Part shown: positions 23,350 through 30,808 of the stretch, piece by piece | Layout: every line of letters starts with the position of its first letter | Position numbering within the stretch: the first letter of the stretch is position 1 | Assembly: GCA_035280345.1 (NCBI GenBank) | Contig: DATEGA010000241.1 | Location: forward strand, 1-36,814 | Direction: 5' to 3' | Length of the DNA stretch: 36,814 bases | Source of the DNA: DASSJF01 sp035280345 | GTDB taxonomy: Bacteria > Sysuimicrobiota > Sysuimicrobiia > Sysuimicrobiales > Segetimicrobiaceae | Translations under genes and position numbers: made by a program | The notes under the pieces: generated by a model | The model's database searches: none | What the model was told of the DNA's origin: nothing | What the model saw: the letters and a program-made list of their open reading frames with translations, nothing else

Positions 23350-24888
23350 TCACCGCTTGCTCACGTTCTCGAACGAATATTTGCCCTGCGAATTCGGCGC
23401 GAACCCGATCACACTCGGTGAACTGGCGTAGAGGCGCGGCACGTCGACGACGTAGATCTGTGGCGCGTCGCGGCTTTCGATCCGCTGCAGTTGGGTGTAG
23501 AGCGCCTGCCGCTTTTTCGGGTCCAGTTCCCTCCGGGCGAGGGCGACAAGCCGCTGCGCCTCGGGGTTGTTGTAGAACGTGTGCGCGGCGTGCTGCGACT
23601 TGAAGTCCATCGCCACGCCGAGCAACTCGTCGGGATCCGGCGTATCGTTCGTCCAGGCCGCGTTGTACACTGTGTAGTGTTCGGCGTTCCGCATTTGAAT
23701 CAGCGTTGTCGTCTCCATTCGATCGATCTTCAACGTCACGCCGATCTGCTTGAGGCCGGCCCCCCAAATCGTCGCCGTGTCCAGATACGTCTGGTTGCCC
23801 GCGGGAAGTTGGACCGTGAGGGTGAACCCGCTCGGCACAGAGGATTTCGCCAGGAATGCCTTCGCCTTGGCCAGATCGTAGGTCAAAGGGTCCGCGTTCG
23901 GATCGTAGTATAAGGTGGTCTCCGGCAGCAGCGACTTCGCGACGGTCGCCAGCCCGAAGAACACGTTCTTCGCGACGGCCTGCCGGTCGATCGCGTGTCC
24001 GAGCGCGGCGCGCACGTTCACTTCGTCGAGCGGCTTGATGGTTTCGTTCAGTGTGTAGCGCAGAACCGCAGTGCCGTTGACCGTATAAATTTTGAGACCC
24101 GCCCCGCGCACCGACTGCACCTGATTCGGCGGGACGAAGTCGATGAGATCAGCCTGGCCGGACTGCAGCTGCAGGACTCGGGTGTTGTCGTCGCCGACGA
24201 CCCGCATGACGATCCGGTCGATCTTGGGCTTCCCCGGCTGCCAGTAGTTGGAATTCCTGACGAGGCTGATTTGCGCGCCCTTCTGCCAGCTGTCCAACAT
24301 GAACGCCCCGGTCCCGATTGGGTGCTGGCCGAACCCCTCCCCGTACTTGTCAAACAGCGCCTTCGGGTAGATATTCGCGGCGAACGTCGAGAGCGCCGCG
24401 AGGAGCGGCGCGAACGGCTCCGACATGTGCATCGCGACCGTCTTGTCGTCGACCTTGCTGACGGACTTCACGGGAGAGAACAGAAAACCCCAGTCTCCCT
24501 TTTGATCGATCGCGCGCGTCAGGGACAGCACCACGTCGTCCGCCGTGAGCGGCGAGCCGTCCGAAAACTTCACGCCAGGCCGTAGGGTGAACGTCGCGGT
24601 AAGTCCGTCGGGTGAGATCTTCCAGGACGTAGCGAGCTCCGGCTCGACGCTGGTATTTGAAGGAGCGAGCTTTACGAGGCGGTCGTAGACCGCCATCTGG
24701 GTAAAGATGGACGGATCGTCGCCTGTGTGATATGGGTCCCAGGTCAGCATGTCCGCGTTCCGCGCCATCGTAAGCGTGACGGTCCCCGCTCCCGCGGACG
24801 GGTGCGGCGACATCAGAGTCATCGGCACAGCCACCACTAGTACCGCGAAGCAGCCGACCGCGCGCGTGACCCTCTGGCGAATCCGCAT
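23350..24888 (-). CDS. Peptide ABC transporter substrate-binding protein (family 5), first gene of the importer operon
   Basis: 512 residues with a Sec signal (MRIRQRVTRAVGCFAVLVV and a following hydrophobic stretch, cleavage near SAGAG). SBP_bac_5 signatures: MLTWDPYHTGDDPSIF, TFTLRPGVKFSDGSPLTADD, IGTGAFMLDSWQKGAQISLV, and a C-terminal LDPKKRQALYTQLQRIESRD. It is separated by 64 bases from DppB and leads the operon. The 5' leader has a 7-bp GGCGGCC/GGCCGCC stem, and the divergent intergenic region contains a 12-bp palindrome. Ligand type (peptide, nickel, sugar acid) cannot be set from sequence alone. Confidence 0.93.
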   Translation of the reverse strand: MRIRQRVTRAVGCFAVLVVAVPMTLMSPHPSAGAGTVTLTMARNADMLTWDPYHTGDDPSIFTQMAVYDRLVKLAPSNTSVEPELATSWKISPDGLTATFTLRPGVKFSDGSPLTADDVVLSLTRAIDQKGDWGFLFSPVKSVSKVDDKTVAMHMSEPFAPLLAALSTFAANIYPKALFDKYGEGFGQHPIGTGAFMLDSWQKGAQISLVRNSNYWQPGKPKIDRIVMRVVGDDNTRVLQLQSGQADLIDFVPPNQVQSVRGAGLKIYTVNGTAVLRYTLNETIKPLDEVNVRAALGHAIDRQAVAKNVFFGLATVAKSLLPETTLYYDPNADPLTYDLAKAKAFLAKSSVPSGFTLTVQLPAGNQTYLDTATIWGAGLKQIGVTLKIDRMETTTLIQMRNAEHYTVYNAAWTNDTPDPDELLGVAMDFKSQHAAHTFYNNPEAQRLVALARRELDPKKRQALYTQLQRIESRDAPQIYVVDVPRLYASSPSVIGFAPNSQGKYSFENVSKR

Positions 24889-24909
24889 CTTGGCGGGCCT
24901 CCCTCAGGT

Positions 24910-24933
24910 GGCGGCCCCTGGGCCGTGGCCGCC
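24910..24933. promoter_or_regulatory. GC-rich stem-loop in the binding-protein leader
   Basis: Perfect 7-bp arms GGCGGCC (24910-24916) and GGCCGCC (24927-24933) enclose ten bases. It lies 22 bases before the binding-protein start codon on the minus strand, so it would be in the mRNA leader close to the ribosome site. Confidence 0.35.
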
Positions 24934-24950
24934 GGCGTGTTGCGGTTCCC

Positions 24951-24962
24951 CCCTAATTAGGG
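24951..24962. promoter_or_regulatory. 12-bp perfect palindrome in a divergent intergenic region
   Basis: CCCTAATTAGGG is fully self-complementary and is the only AT-rich core in the 150-base gap between the minus-strand peptide importer and the plus-strand RidA-like gene. Position and symmetry suggest an operator for a dimeric regulator; no regulator gene is adjacent. Confidence 0.4.
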
Positions 24963-25038
24963 TGCTTCAGAGCAAGTCCTGCTGCGGCGGAACGCGCGTT
25001 TGGCAGGACGGGGTGTCTTTTCGAAAGAACGGGCGTGG

Positions 25039-25449
25039 ATGCCCACCAAAGTTGAAATTCTCAGTGCCCCGAACGTCGGCCGCGGTTACTCCAGCACGAC
25101 CGCTCACGGGACCAAAGCCGGCGGATTCGTCTTCGTTACCGGCCAGGTCGCGGTGGCACAGGGACAGGACGGCCTGCGCAGGCGCGCCGCCATCGGGGAG
25201 ATGGGTGCAATCGAGACCCAGACCGTACAGGTGCTGGAGAATATCCGGGCCATCCTCGAGACGGCCGGCACCACGTTCGACCATGTTGTGAAGCGGAACG
25301 TCTATCTCACTCACCCAGGCGATTTTGACGCCGTCCATAAGATCCTGGAACGCTACTTCAAACCCGTCGCCACAACCACCGTGGTGACAGGCCTCATTCC
25401 TGTGAGCAGCCGGGTGGAAATCGACGTGATTGCGGTCGTCCCCGACTAG
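25039..25449 (+). CDS. RidA (YjgF/YER057c/UK114)-family protein, catalytic Arg not conserved
   Basis: 136 residues of RidA fold: GGFVFVTGQVAVAQ, ETQTVQVLENIRAILETAG, HVVKRNVYLTHPGDF, and RVEIDVIAV at the C-terminus. The position of the active-site arginine (Arg105 of E. coli RidA, in PARTTV-type context) reads PVATTTVV, so it is alanine (A111). Family members without that arginine are not expected to hydrolyse imines in the RidA way. An upstream TTG at 25000 would add 13 residues; the ATG at 25039 fits the family start. It stands alone on the plus strand, convergent to the DadA-like gene. Confidence 0.88.
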   Translation: MPTKVEILSAPNVGRGYSSTTAHGTKAGGFVFVTGQVAVAQGQDGLRRRAAIGEMGAIETQTVQVLENIRAILETAGTTFDHVVKRNVYLTHPGDFDAVHKILERYFKPVATTTVVTGLIPVSSRVEIDVIAVVPD

Positions 25450-25456
25450 TTCCGTA

Positions 25457-26746
25457 TTAGGGAACCGCTACTCGGGCGCGGTCAGATCGGGCGGCGAGCG
25501 GCCGAAGCAGGAGCCCCTCCGAATCGATTTCGGGCGTGCGGTCGAGAACGAGATCGGCGACGACGCGTCCGGAGCCGCACGCCATCGTCCATCCCATATG
25601 GCCGTGGCCCGTGTTGAAGTAGAGATTCTCGTGGCGGCCCGCGCCGAGGATCGGCGGTCCGGCCGGGGTCATCGGGCGAAGGCACGCTTTGTACTCGCCG
25701 CCGCTGAAGTCGATCGCTTCGGGAAAGAGGTCGCCGGCGAGCTGCCGGATGTCCGCAAAATTCCGCAGGGTCCACCGCCGGTCGTAGCCCGTGAACTCGG
25801 CCGTGGACGTCAGGCGCAGCCGGTCGCCCATGCGTGACCATGCCACGAGCCACTGCTCGTCGACGCACGGCACCGTCGGTGCGGTCGCCCCCGGCCGTAG
25901 CGGGAACGTCGAGGAATAGCCCTTCGCGGGATAGACCGGAATGCTCACGCCGATCGTCCGCGCCACGATCGGGCTCTGCACGCCGAGCGCGAGCACGTAC
26001 CGGTCCGCCGTCAGCACGCCGCGATCGGTGATGGCCGCGGACACGCGGTCGCTTTCCGCGCGAAGCGCCCGCACCCGGGTGCCAGTTTCGACGGTCACGC
26101 CGTACTTCTCCCGGCAGATCCGGGCCAGTTCTTCCGTAAACAGCCGCGAGTCTCCGCTGAAATCGCCTAGGTCGAGCACGCCTCCCGCGACCTTGTGCTT
26201 GACCGGCTCGAACACCGGGTCGAGCTTCGCGACGCCGGCCGGGTCGAGGATTTCCTGACGCTGCCCGTGCTCCGCGAGCAGCCGCATCTTCTTGATGCCG
26301 AGTTCCATTTCCGCCGGATCGCGGTAGAGATACAGCGCGCCGCGCGCGATCGCATGGTAGGCGATGTTCTCGCGGCGCACGAGATCCGCCATCACGGCGA
26401 GGCTGTATTGGCTCAACCGCAGCTTGATGAGCGTGTTGCGCCGCGCGCGGTCCGCGGTGCACTCGCGGAGAAAGCGCAGCCCCCACGCGTACAATCGCGG
26501 GTCCGGCCGCAGCCGCACCCGGATCGCGGTCTGCTGTCCCAGCAGCGACCGCAGCAGCATGAGCGGCGCCCGGGGCGACGCCCACGCGAACGCGTGCCCG
26601 GCCGCCAGGATGCCCGCGTTGCTGCCGCTGGCTTCCCGTCCGACGCCGTCCGCCTGCTCGAGGAGGGTCACTTCGCACCCGTCCCGCGCGAGGTAGTACG
26701 CGGTGGTGACTCCGATCACACCGCCGCCGAGGACGAGGACTTTCAT
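25457..26746 (-). CDS. D-amino-acid dehydrogenase-like FAD oxidoreductase (DadA type)
   Basis: 429 residues. The N-terminal VLVLGGGVIGVTTAYYLARD is the FAD fold and REASGSNAGILAAGH the second FAD contact of DadA-type enzymes. LRPMTPAGPPILGAG and NLYFNTGHGHMGWTMACGSG near the C-terminus are the classical DadA/DAO end blocks. GGAGGG stands just before the ATG. It is the last gene of the five-gene C-N operon, 28 bases after the M24 gene. Expected reaction: oxidative deamination of a D-amino acid (or related amine) to an imine/keto acid, with electrons to the respiratory chain. Substrate range is not predictable. Confidence 0.9.
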   Translation of the reverse strand: MKVLVLGGGVIGVTTAYYLARDGCEVTLLEQADGVGREASGSNAGILAAGHAFAWASPRAPLMLLRSLLGQQTAIRVRLRPDPRLYAWGLRFLRECTADRARRNTLIKLRLSQYSLAVMADLVRRENIAYHAIARGALYLYRDPAEMELGIKKMRLLAEHGQRQEILDPAGVAKLDPVFEPVKHKVAGGVLDLGDFSGDSRLFTEELARICREKYGVTVETGTRVRALRAESDRVSAAITDRGVLTADRYVLALGVQSPIVARTIGVSIPVYPAKGYSSTFPLRPGATAPTVPCVDEQWLVAWSRMGDRLRLTSTAEFTGYDRRWTLRNFADIRQLAGDLFPEAIDFSGGEYKACLRPMTPAGPPILGAGRHENLYFNTGHGHMGWTMACGSGRVVADLVLDRTPEIDSEGLLLRPLAARSDRARVAVP

Positions 26747-26774
26747 GGGCCCTCCGATCTGGCCCCGCGCCCCG

Positions 26775-27947
26775 TTACCGGATCGTCCACAGCTCCCGCG
26801 GGGCGCGCGGCGTCAGGAGTTCGCATCCGTCAGACCTGATGACGACATCTTCCTCGTGGACGATCATTTTCCCGGGCGCGTACTCCATGCCCGGTTCGAT
26901 CGTCAGCACCATCCCGCTCTGCAGCACCGTGCGGTCCCCCGGCATGTTCGACGGCGGCTCGGTGAGCTGGAGGCCGAGGCCGTGCCCCAGGCGGCCCACA
27001 TTGTTCCCGATCGACCCGCCCGCCGACAGCACGGCGGCCATGCTGCGCCAAACGTCTTCCGCGGTGGCGCCGGGTCGCGCAGCCCGAATGCCGGCTTCGG
27101 TCGCGTCCCAGACGGTCTCGTGCGAGCGCACGGCCGCGGCGGGCAGGCTCCCCACGGCGTAATTGCGATCGAAGTCGCAGAAGTAGCCGTCGCCCGTGGC
27201 GCCCGTATCGATGAATAGGACGTCGCCCTCCGCAAGGCGCCGGTCGGTCGGGGCGCCGATTATCTGCGGGACGCCGCCCGGGCCGGACACGCCGGCGATG
27301 TAGGGGATCGCGTCGGCCCCGCGCTCGACGAGGTCTGCGCGGAGACGCCGGCAGGCGGCCCGCTCCGAGTCCCCCGCGTGGAGCGCGACCGGCAGCGCCG
27401 CGTACGCGTTCCCGGCGATCCCGCAGATGCGGCGGATGCGCTCGACCTCCGCGTCGGTCTTGACCATGCGGATTTCCCAGATGCACGGCGATCCGTCCGC
27501 AAGTTCGGCGGACACGCGCCCGCGCAGCTCCAGGAATTGCGCCACAGGCATGCGCAGCGCCATTTCTCTGCCCAGTTCCGCGCCGATCCGGCCGAACTGC
27601 CGGGTCAGCCCGGCCAACGCGGCGGAGAGCAGCGTCGTCCCGTCGTCTTCGGGCCGCGGCGCGGGCCAGGTGCGGATGTCCCGCACCCACGTGTGCGCCA
27701 TCACCGACGCGCCCACCTCCGGAACGACCGCGATCGGGTGCTCGGTGAGGGGGACGACGACAAACCACGGACGCGTCGGGCTTTCCCAGAAGCGCGTGTC
27801 GACCCCCGTAAAGTAGCGGATGTTCGCCGGCGAGGTGCAGAGCAGCGCATCGAACCCGTGCCGGCGCATGATTTCCCGGGTCCGGTCGTGCCGCCGTTCG
27901 AACTCCGCGGTCTCAAACGCGTGAGCGGCGGTATCGCCTCGATCCAC
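26775..27947 (-). CDS. M24-family protein, creatinase/ectoine-hydrolase-like rather than plain Xaa-Pro peptidase
   Basis: 390 residues from GTG 27947, which has GGAGG six bases upstream; the longer frame runs into the preceding gene. N-terminal creatinase-N domain: HGFDALLCTSPANIRYFTGV. Catalytic domain: IDTGATGDGYFCDFDRN, GRLGHGLGLQLTEPPS, TIEPGMEYAPGKM and VHEEDVV. The two aspartates, the first histidine and both glutamates are kept, but the second histidine of the peptidase HEP motif is threonine (TEP). That GHGLGLQLTE pattern is shared, as I recall it, with ectoine-hydrolase (DoeA/EutD)-like and other non-peptidase members. In its operon context, hydrolysis of a small C-N compound is as likely as peptide cleavage. 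Confidence 0.85.
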   Translation of the reverse strand: MDRGDTAAHAFETAEFERRHDRTREIMRRHGFDALLCTSPANIRYFTGVDTRFWESPTRPWFVVVPLTEHPIAVVPEVGASVMAHTWVRDIRTWPAPRPEDDGTTLLSAALAGLTRQFGRIGAELGREMALRMPVAQFLELRGRVSAELADGSPCIWEIRMVKTDAEVERIRRICGIAGNAYAALPVALHAGDSERAACRRLRADLVERGADAIPYIAGVSGPGGVPQIIGAPTDRRLAEGDVLFIDTGATGDGYFCDFDRNYAVGSLPAAAVRSHETVWDATEAGIRAARPGATAEDVWRSMAAVLSAGGSIGNNVGRLGHGLGLQLTEPPSNMPGDRTVLQSGMVLTIEPGMEYAPGKMIVHEEDVVIRSDGCELLTPRAPRELWTIR

Positions 27948-27967
27948 GTCCGGCCTCCGTCGGCGAT

Positions 27968-28573
27968 CTACGCGCTGAAGATCTCGAGTTGCAGCGGCGT
28001 GATGCGGTACCCGTTGCACGCGTTCTGGTCCTGTGGACACGCCATCATCGCGACAAGACAATCCATCTCAGCCGCAAACTCGATGTAGTCGCCCGGCGTG
28101 GAGAGCGGCGGCCGGACCTCGATCCCGCCGTCTTCCCCGACCGCCGTGTGCATGAAGATGTTGAACGGATCGGGGATCAAGTGTTCCGGGATCCGGTGTG
28201 GCTCGAGGACGTCGCGAAGGATGGCGAGGCAGCTCGGGTGGCCGGTGATCCCGAAGCGAATCGGATAGTCGTACGGGCTGCAGGCCGACGACTGCAGGTC
28301 GTGGCGGCCGACGGTGTCCGCCACGATCGTGAGCAGCGGCCGGCATTTCGTGCTGTAGAGGCGGTGTCCTGCCGATAACCGCCACGTGTTGTTGAGTTTG
28401 CGGGTGTTGCCCTGGGACAGGCGCTCGGTCGGGTCATCCTTTGAGAAGACGACGAGGTCGCTGACCTGCTGGCCCTCCAGGTCGGTGATACGGAAGCGCT
28501 GCCCGCGTGCGACGAAGAACGCCGCGCCGCCGCGCGGCGGCACCACCTGCCGATGCTCCGTGCGTCGTTCCAT
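27968..28573 (-). CDS. DUF1989 (urea carboxylase-associated / carboxyguanidine deiminase-like) protein
   Basis: 201 residues matching the DUF1989 family from end to end: NTRKLNNTWRLSAGHRLYST, GRHDLQSSACSPYDY, PDPFNIFMHT, PPLSTPGDYIEFAAEMDCLV and ACPQDQNACNGYRITPLQLE. Characterised relatives form the two-subunit carboxyguanidine deiminase next to urea/guanidine carboxylases. Conserved His and Cys (H91, C98, H142, C179) are good metal or catalytic candidates. Its ATG shares one base with the stop of the NagB-like gene (TGATG). Only one DUF1989 subunit is present, with no carboxylase or allophanate hydrolase nearby, so the usual pathway is absent. Function here is open; a C-N hydrolase is plausible. 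Confidence 0.88.
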   Translation of the reverse strand: MERRTEHRQVVPPRGGAAFFVARGQRFRITDLEGQQVSDLVVFSKDDPTERLSQGNTRKLNNTWRLSAGHRLYSTKCRPLLTIVADTVGRHDLQSSACSPYDYPIRFGITGHPSCLAILRDVLEPHRIPEHLIPDPFNIFMHTAVGEDGGIEVRPPLSTPGDYIEFAAEMDCLVAMMACPQDQNACNGYRITPLQLEIFSA

Positions 28574-29340
28574 CACGCTGCCTCGGCCGCCGACTCTGCG
28601 TCCGCGTACAGCACCGCATCCGGATGACGGCGCAGCGCCGACGCGGGGCACGCCGCCGAAACCGGGCCGTGCAGCATCGCCGCGATCGCCGCGCGCTTGG
28701 ACGGCCCGGGCACGACGCAGACGACCGCCGCCGCCCGCATGATCGCCGGAACGGTCAGCGTGATCGCCTCCGCCGGCACCTCGTCGAGGGCCGCGAAACA
28801 GCCGTCGTTCACCTGCTGCCGGCGCGACCGGTCGTTCAGCGTCACGACGCGGAGCAAAGCGGGATCGTCGAAGTTCGTGTCACCGGGCTCGTTGAAGGCG
28901 ATGTGTCCGTTTTCGCCCACGCCGATGCAGGCAAGATCGATCGGGCCGGCCCGCAGCAGTCCCGTGTAGCGGGCGATCTCCGCTGCGGCCCCGGCGTCCC
29001 CGTTGATGAAGTGCACGGCGCCCGGATGCACGCGGTCGAAGATGTGGTCGCGCAGAAACTGGCCAAACGCCTGCGGTGCCCCGGCCGGGACGCGCAGGTA
29101 TTCGTCGACGTGGAACGCCGTGACCCGGCCCCAGTCGATGCCGGGCGTGTCCGCGAGCGCGCGCAGGAACTCGACCTGCGACGGGGCGGACGCGAAGAGG
29201 ACGCGCGCCGCCCCGGTGATGTCGAGCGCGGTGCCCAGCCGGGCGACGGCGCGGGCGGCGGCCGCCCGTCCCATTTCATCGCGCGTCGCGTACACTTCGA
29301 CGGCAAGCCGATCCACGCGCAGGGTGCGCACCGGCGTCAT
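28573..29340 (-). CDS. Glucosamine-6-phosphate deaminase-like protein (NagB superfamily)
   Basis: 255 residues of NagB/RpiA fold. Active-site blocks: FHVDEYLRVP (D79 matches the NagB enolisation aspartate) and GVGENGHIAFNEPG. In the second block E. coli NagB has D141-G-H143 and E148; here the aspartate is N144, with H146 and E151 kept. The QQVNDGCFAALDEVP and VVPGPSKRAAIAAML segments are typical of a NagB-like clade found in bacterial sugar-catabolic clusters. The ATG overlaps the ceramidase-like stop (ATGA). Ring opening and deamination of an amino-sugar phosphate is the family reaction; the Asp-to-Asn change leaves the specificity uncertain. Confidence 0.86.
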   Translation of the reverse strand: MTPVRTLRVDRLAVEVYATRDEMGRAAAARAVARLGTALDITGAARVLFASAPSQVEFLRALADTPGIDWGRVTAFHVDEYLRVPAGAPQAFGQFLRDHIFDRVHPGAVHFINGDAGAAAEIARYTGLLRAGPIDLACIGVGENGHIAFNEPGDTNFDDPALLRVVTLNDRSRRQQVNDGCFAALDEVPAEAITLTVPAIMRAAAVVCVVPGPSKRAAIAAMLHGPVSAACPASALRRHPDAVLYADAESAAEAA

Positions 29341-30632
29341 CGGGCGGTGGCGTCGCGGAGCTCTTCGAGCAGCTCAACCGCGGCGTTTAGGATCACGGCC
29401 TCCGCCTGCGGCGCGACGCGGCTCCACGGCGACAGCCGGGTCTCATAGCCGCCCTCCTCGAACGCGGATGCCGGCGGGACGTAGCCGAGGCAGCCGTTCG
29501 CATAGCCGATCACGACGGTGATGGGGAACGGCGAGCGGTCCCGCAGCCGCTGTCCCGACTCGACGAAGAACTCGCCCGGCAGGGCGACGAGCGCGACGTC
29601 GCCGATCGCCGCGGCTTGGATCTCTGCGACCTCCGACGGGTCCGGATGCCGCCTCGCCCACTCGAGCGCCATTTTCGCGTAGAATAGCTCGAGCCGCGCC
29701 TCGGCCAGCGCGTCGGCGCGCCCCGGTTCCGCCGCAAGCCATTCGGCGTTGCGTCTCTGCGCTGCGACCTGTGCCCGGGCATGCGGCTCCGTGACCGTGC
29801 GGAGCGGCACCGTCACCGCGCGGTGCCGGCAGCCCAGCCGTCCGTCGATTGGCCGCGCGTCGTCCGACGCCCTGATCGCCTCGACGGCAAGGCGCAGCCC
29901 CAACGCTTCGGCCCGCTCAAAGGTTCTGCCGGGTGTCGGCAGCCCGATCGCCGTCCGGCCGGCCGAGTGTCCCGCGTTGACATCACCGCACGCGCCGTTC
30001 GCGAACGCGCACCAGCCGCCGGTGACCCGCTCCACGGCGTCGACCGCAAATCCGGGGTAGTCGCGAGAGACAAGCAGGTTGTCGGGCCCCAATACAGTGG
30101 GATGACACGCGTAGTGCACGAGCGAGACCGGAGGAACGTCCGTGCGGTTGAATCGCAGGACCGTGACGGTCGGGTCGACCGGTCCGTCCGGCCGCCGCCT
30201 GTTTCGGCCGATCGACCGTTCCTCTCTCCGGCCCAGGGCCGCGTCGCCGTGCGACAACGTCCGGCACGCTTCCGCGGCCGCCACAGCCGCGCGATGTTCC
30301 ACGCCGTCGAGCCACTCAGCGGGCGGCGGCGCGGACAAGAGCGGCGTCGTGGCCGGAGCGCCGTGAGTATGGGTGGCGGCGACCATGATGGAGCCGTGGG
30401 AAATCCCGGCCGCTCCCTCGACGCGCCGCCGCACGCGCGCGACAAACGGGGCGTCAAGTTCGCACAGGTCGTAAAAGATCAGGGCCAGCCGCGTGCCGCC
30501 CACTTCTAAGACGAGCGCCCGAGCGTAGAGGTCGTCGTGGACGCCGCGCGCCCCGCCTTCGCGCGCCGCGAACCCTGCGAGTCCGGTGCCGGCCGGCGGC
30601 GTGATGACCGTTTTCGCGGTGCCGACCCACAC
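29337..30632 (-). CDS. Neutral/alkaline ceramidase-like hydrolase (N-terminal domain family)
   Basis: 431 residues. The opening VGTAKTVITPPAGTGLAGF matches the neutral ceramidase start. Zinc-ligand segments are visible: VAATHTHGAPATTP (H88, H90), HYACHPTVLG (H176) and FANGACGDVN; the C-terminal YANGCLGYVPPASAFEEGGY is also characteristic. There is no signal peptide and no C-terminal Ig-like domain, so this is probably a cytoplasmic amidohydrolase acting on a small N-acyl substrate rather than ceramide. GTG start with GGAG six bases upstream. First full-length gene of the C-N operon. Confidence 0.87.
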   Translation of the reverse strand: MWVGTAKTVITPPAGTGLAGFAAREGGARGVHDDLYARALVLEVGGTRLALIFYDLCELDAPFVARVRRRVEGAAGISHGSIMVAATHTHGAPATTPLLSAPPPAEWLDGVEHRAAVAAAEACRTLSHGDAALGRREERSIGRNRRRPDGPVDPTVTVLRFNRTDVPPVSLVHYACHPTVLGPDNLLVSRDYPGFAVDAVERVTGGWCAFANGACGDVNAGHSAGRTAIGLPTPGRTFERAEALGLRLAVEAIRASDDARPIDGRLGCRHRAVTVPLRTVTEPHARAQVAAQRRNAEWLAAEPGRADALAEARLELFYAKMALEWARRHPDPSEVAEIQAAAIGDVALVALPGEFFVESGQRLRDRSPFPITVVIGYANGCLGYVPPASAFEEGGYETRLSPWSRVAPQAEAVILNAAVELLEELRDATAR

Positions 30633-30635
30633 AGG

Positions 30636-30710
30636 CTACTCCGCCTCTTCCCGGGCGATGCGGTCGTGGTACTCGCGTACGCGGTCGAGGAACTGCCGGG
30701 TGACGGACAT
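30636..30710 (-). CDS. 24-residue ORF, possible remnant of an upstream SIS-like gene
   Basis: ATG 30710 to TAG 30636 gives MSVTRQFLDRVREYHDRIA plus REEAE. It resembles the first helix of an SIS-domain or similar protein and stops three bases before the ceramidase-like GTG. Its end supplies the GGAG used by the next gene. There is no ribosome site of its own. It could be a truncated gene, a leader peptide coupling translation, or chance. Confidence 0.25.
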   Translation of the reverse strand: MSVTRQFLDRVREYHDRIAREEAE

Positions 30711-30808
30711 GCGAGGAGAATTACGCGCCGGGCCGGCGGAATCATGTCGCCCGCCGGTGTCGCTCTCCGGCGCCAGGGTTTTGCGGCTCCCTGGCCCAAG
30801 AGCACGGC

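Noticed and set aside
22353..23603. Long plus-strand open frame opposite the DppB gene
   Set aside because: The translation is a charged low-complexity shadow; the minus-strand permease is clearly the coding frame.
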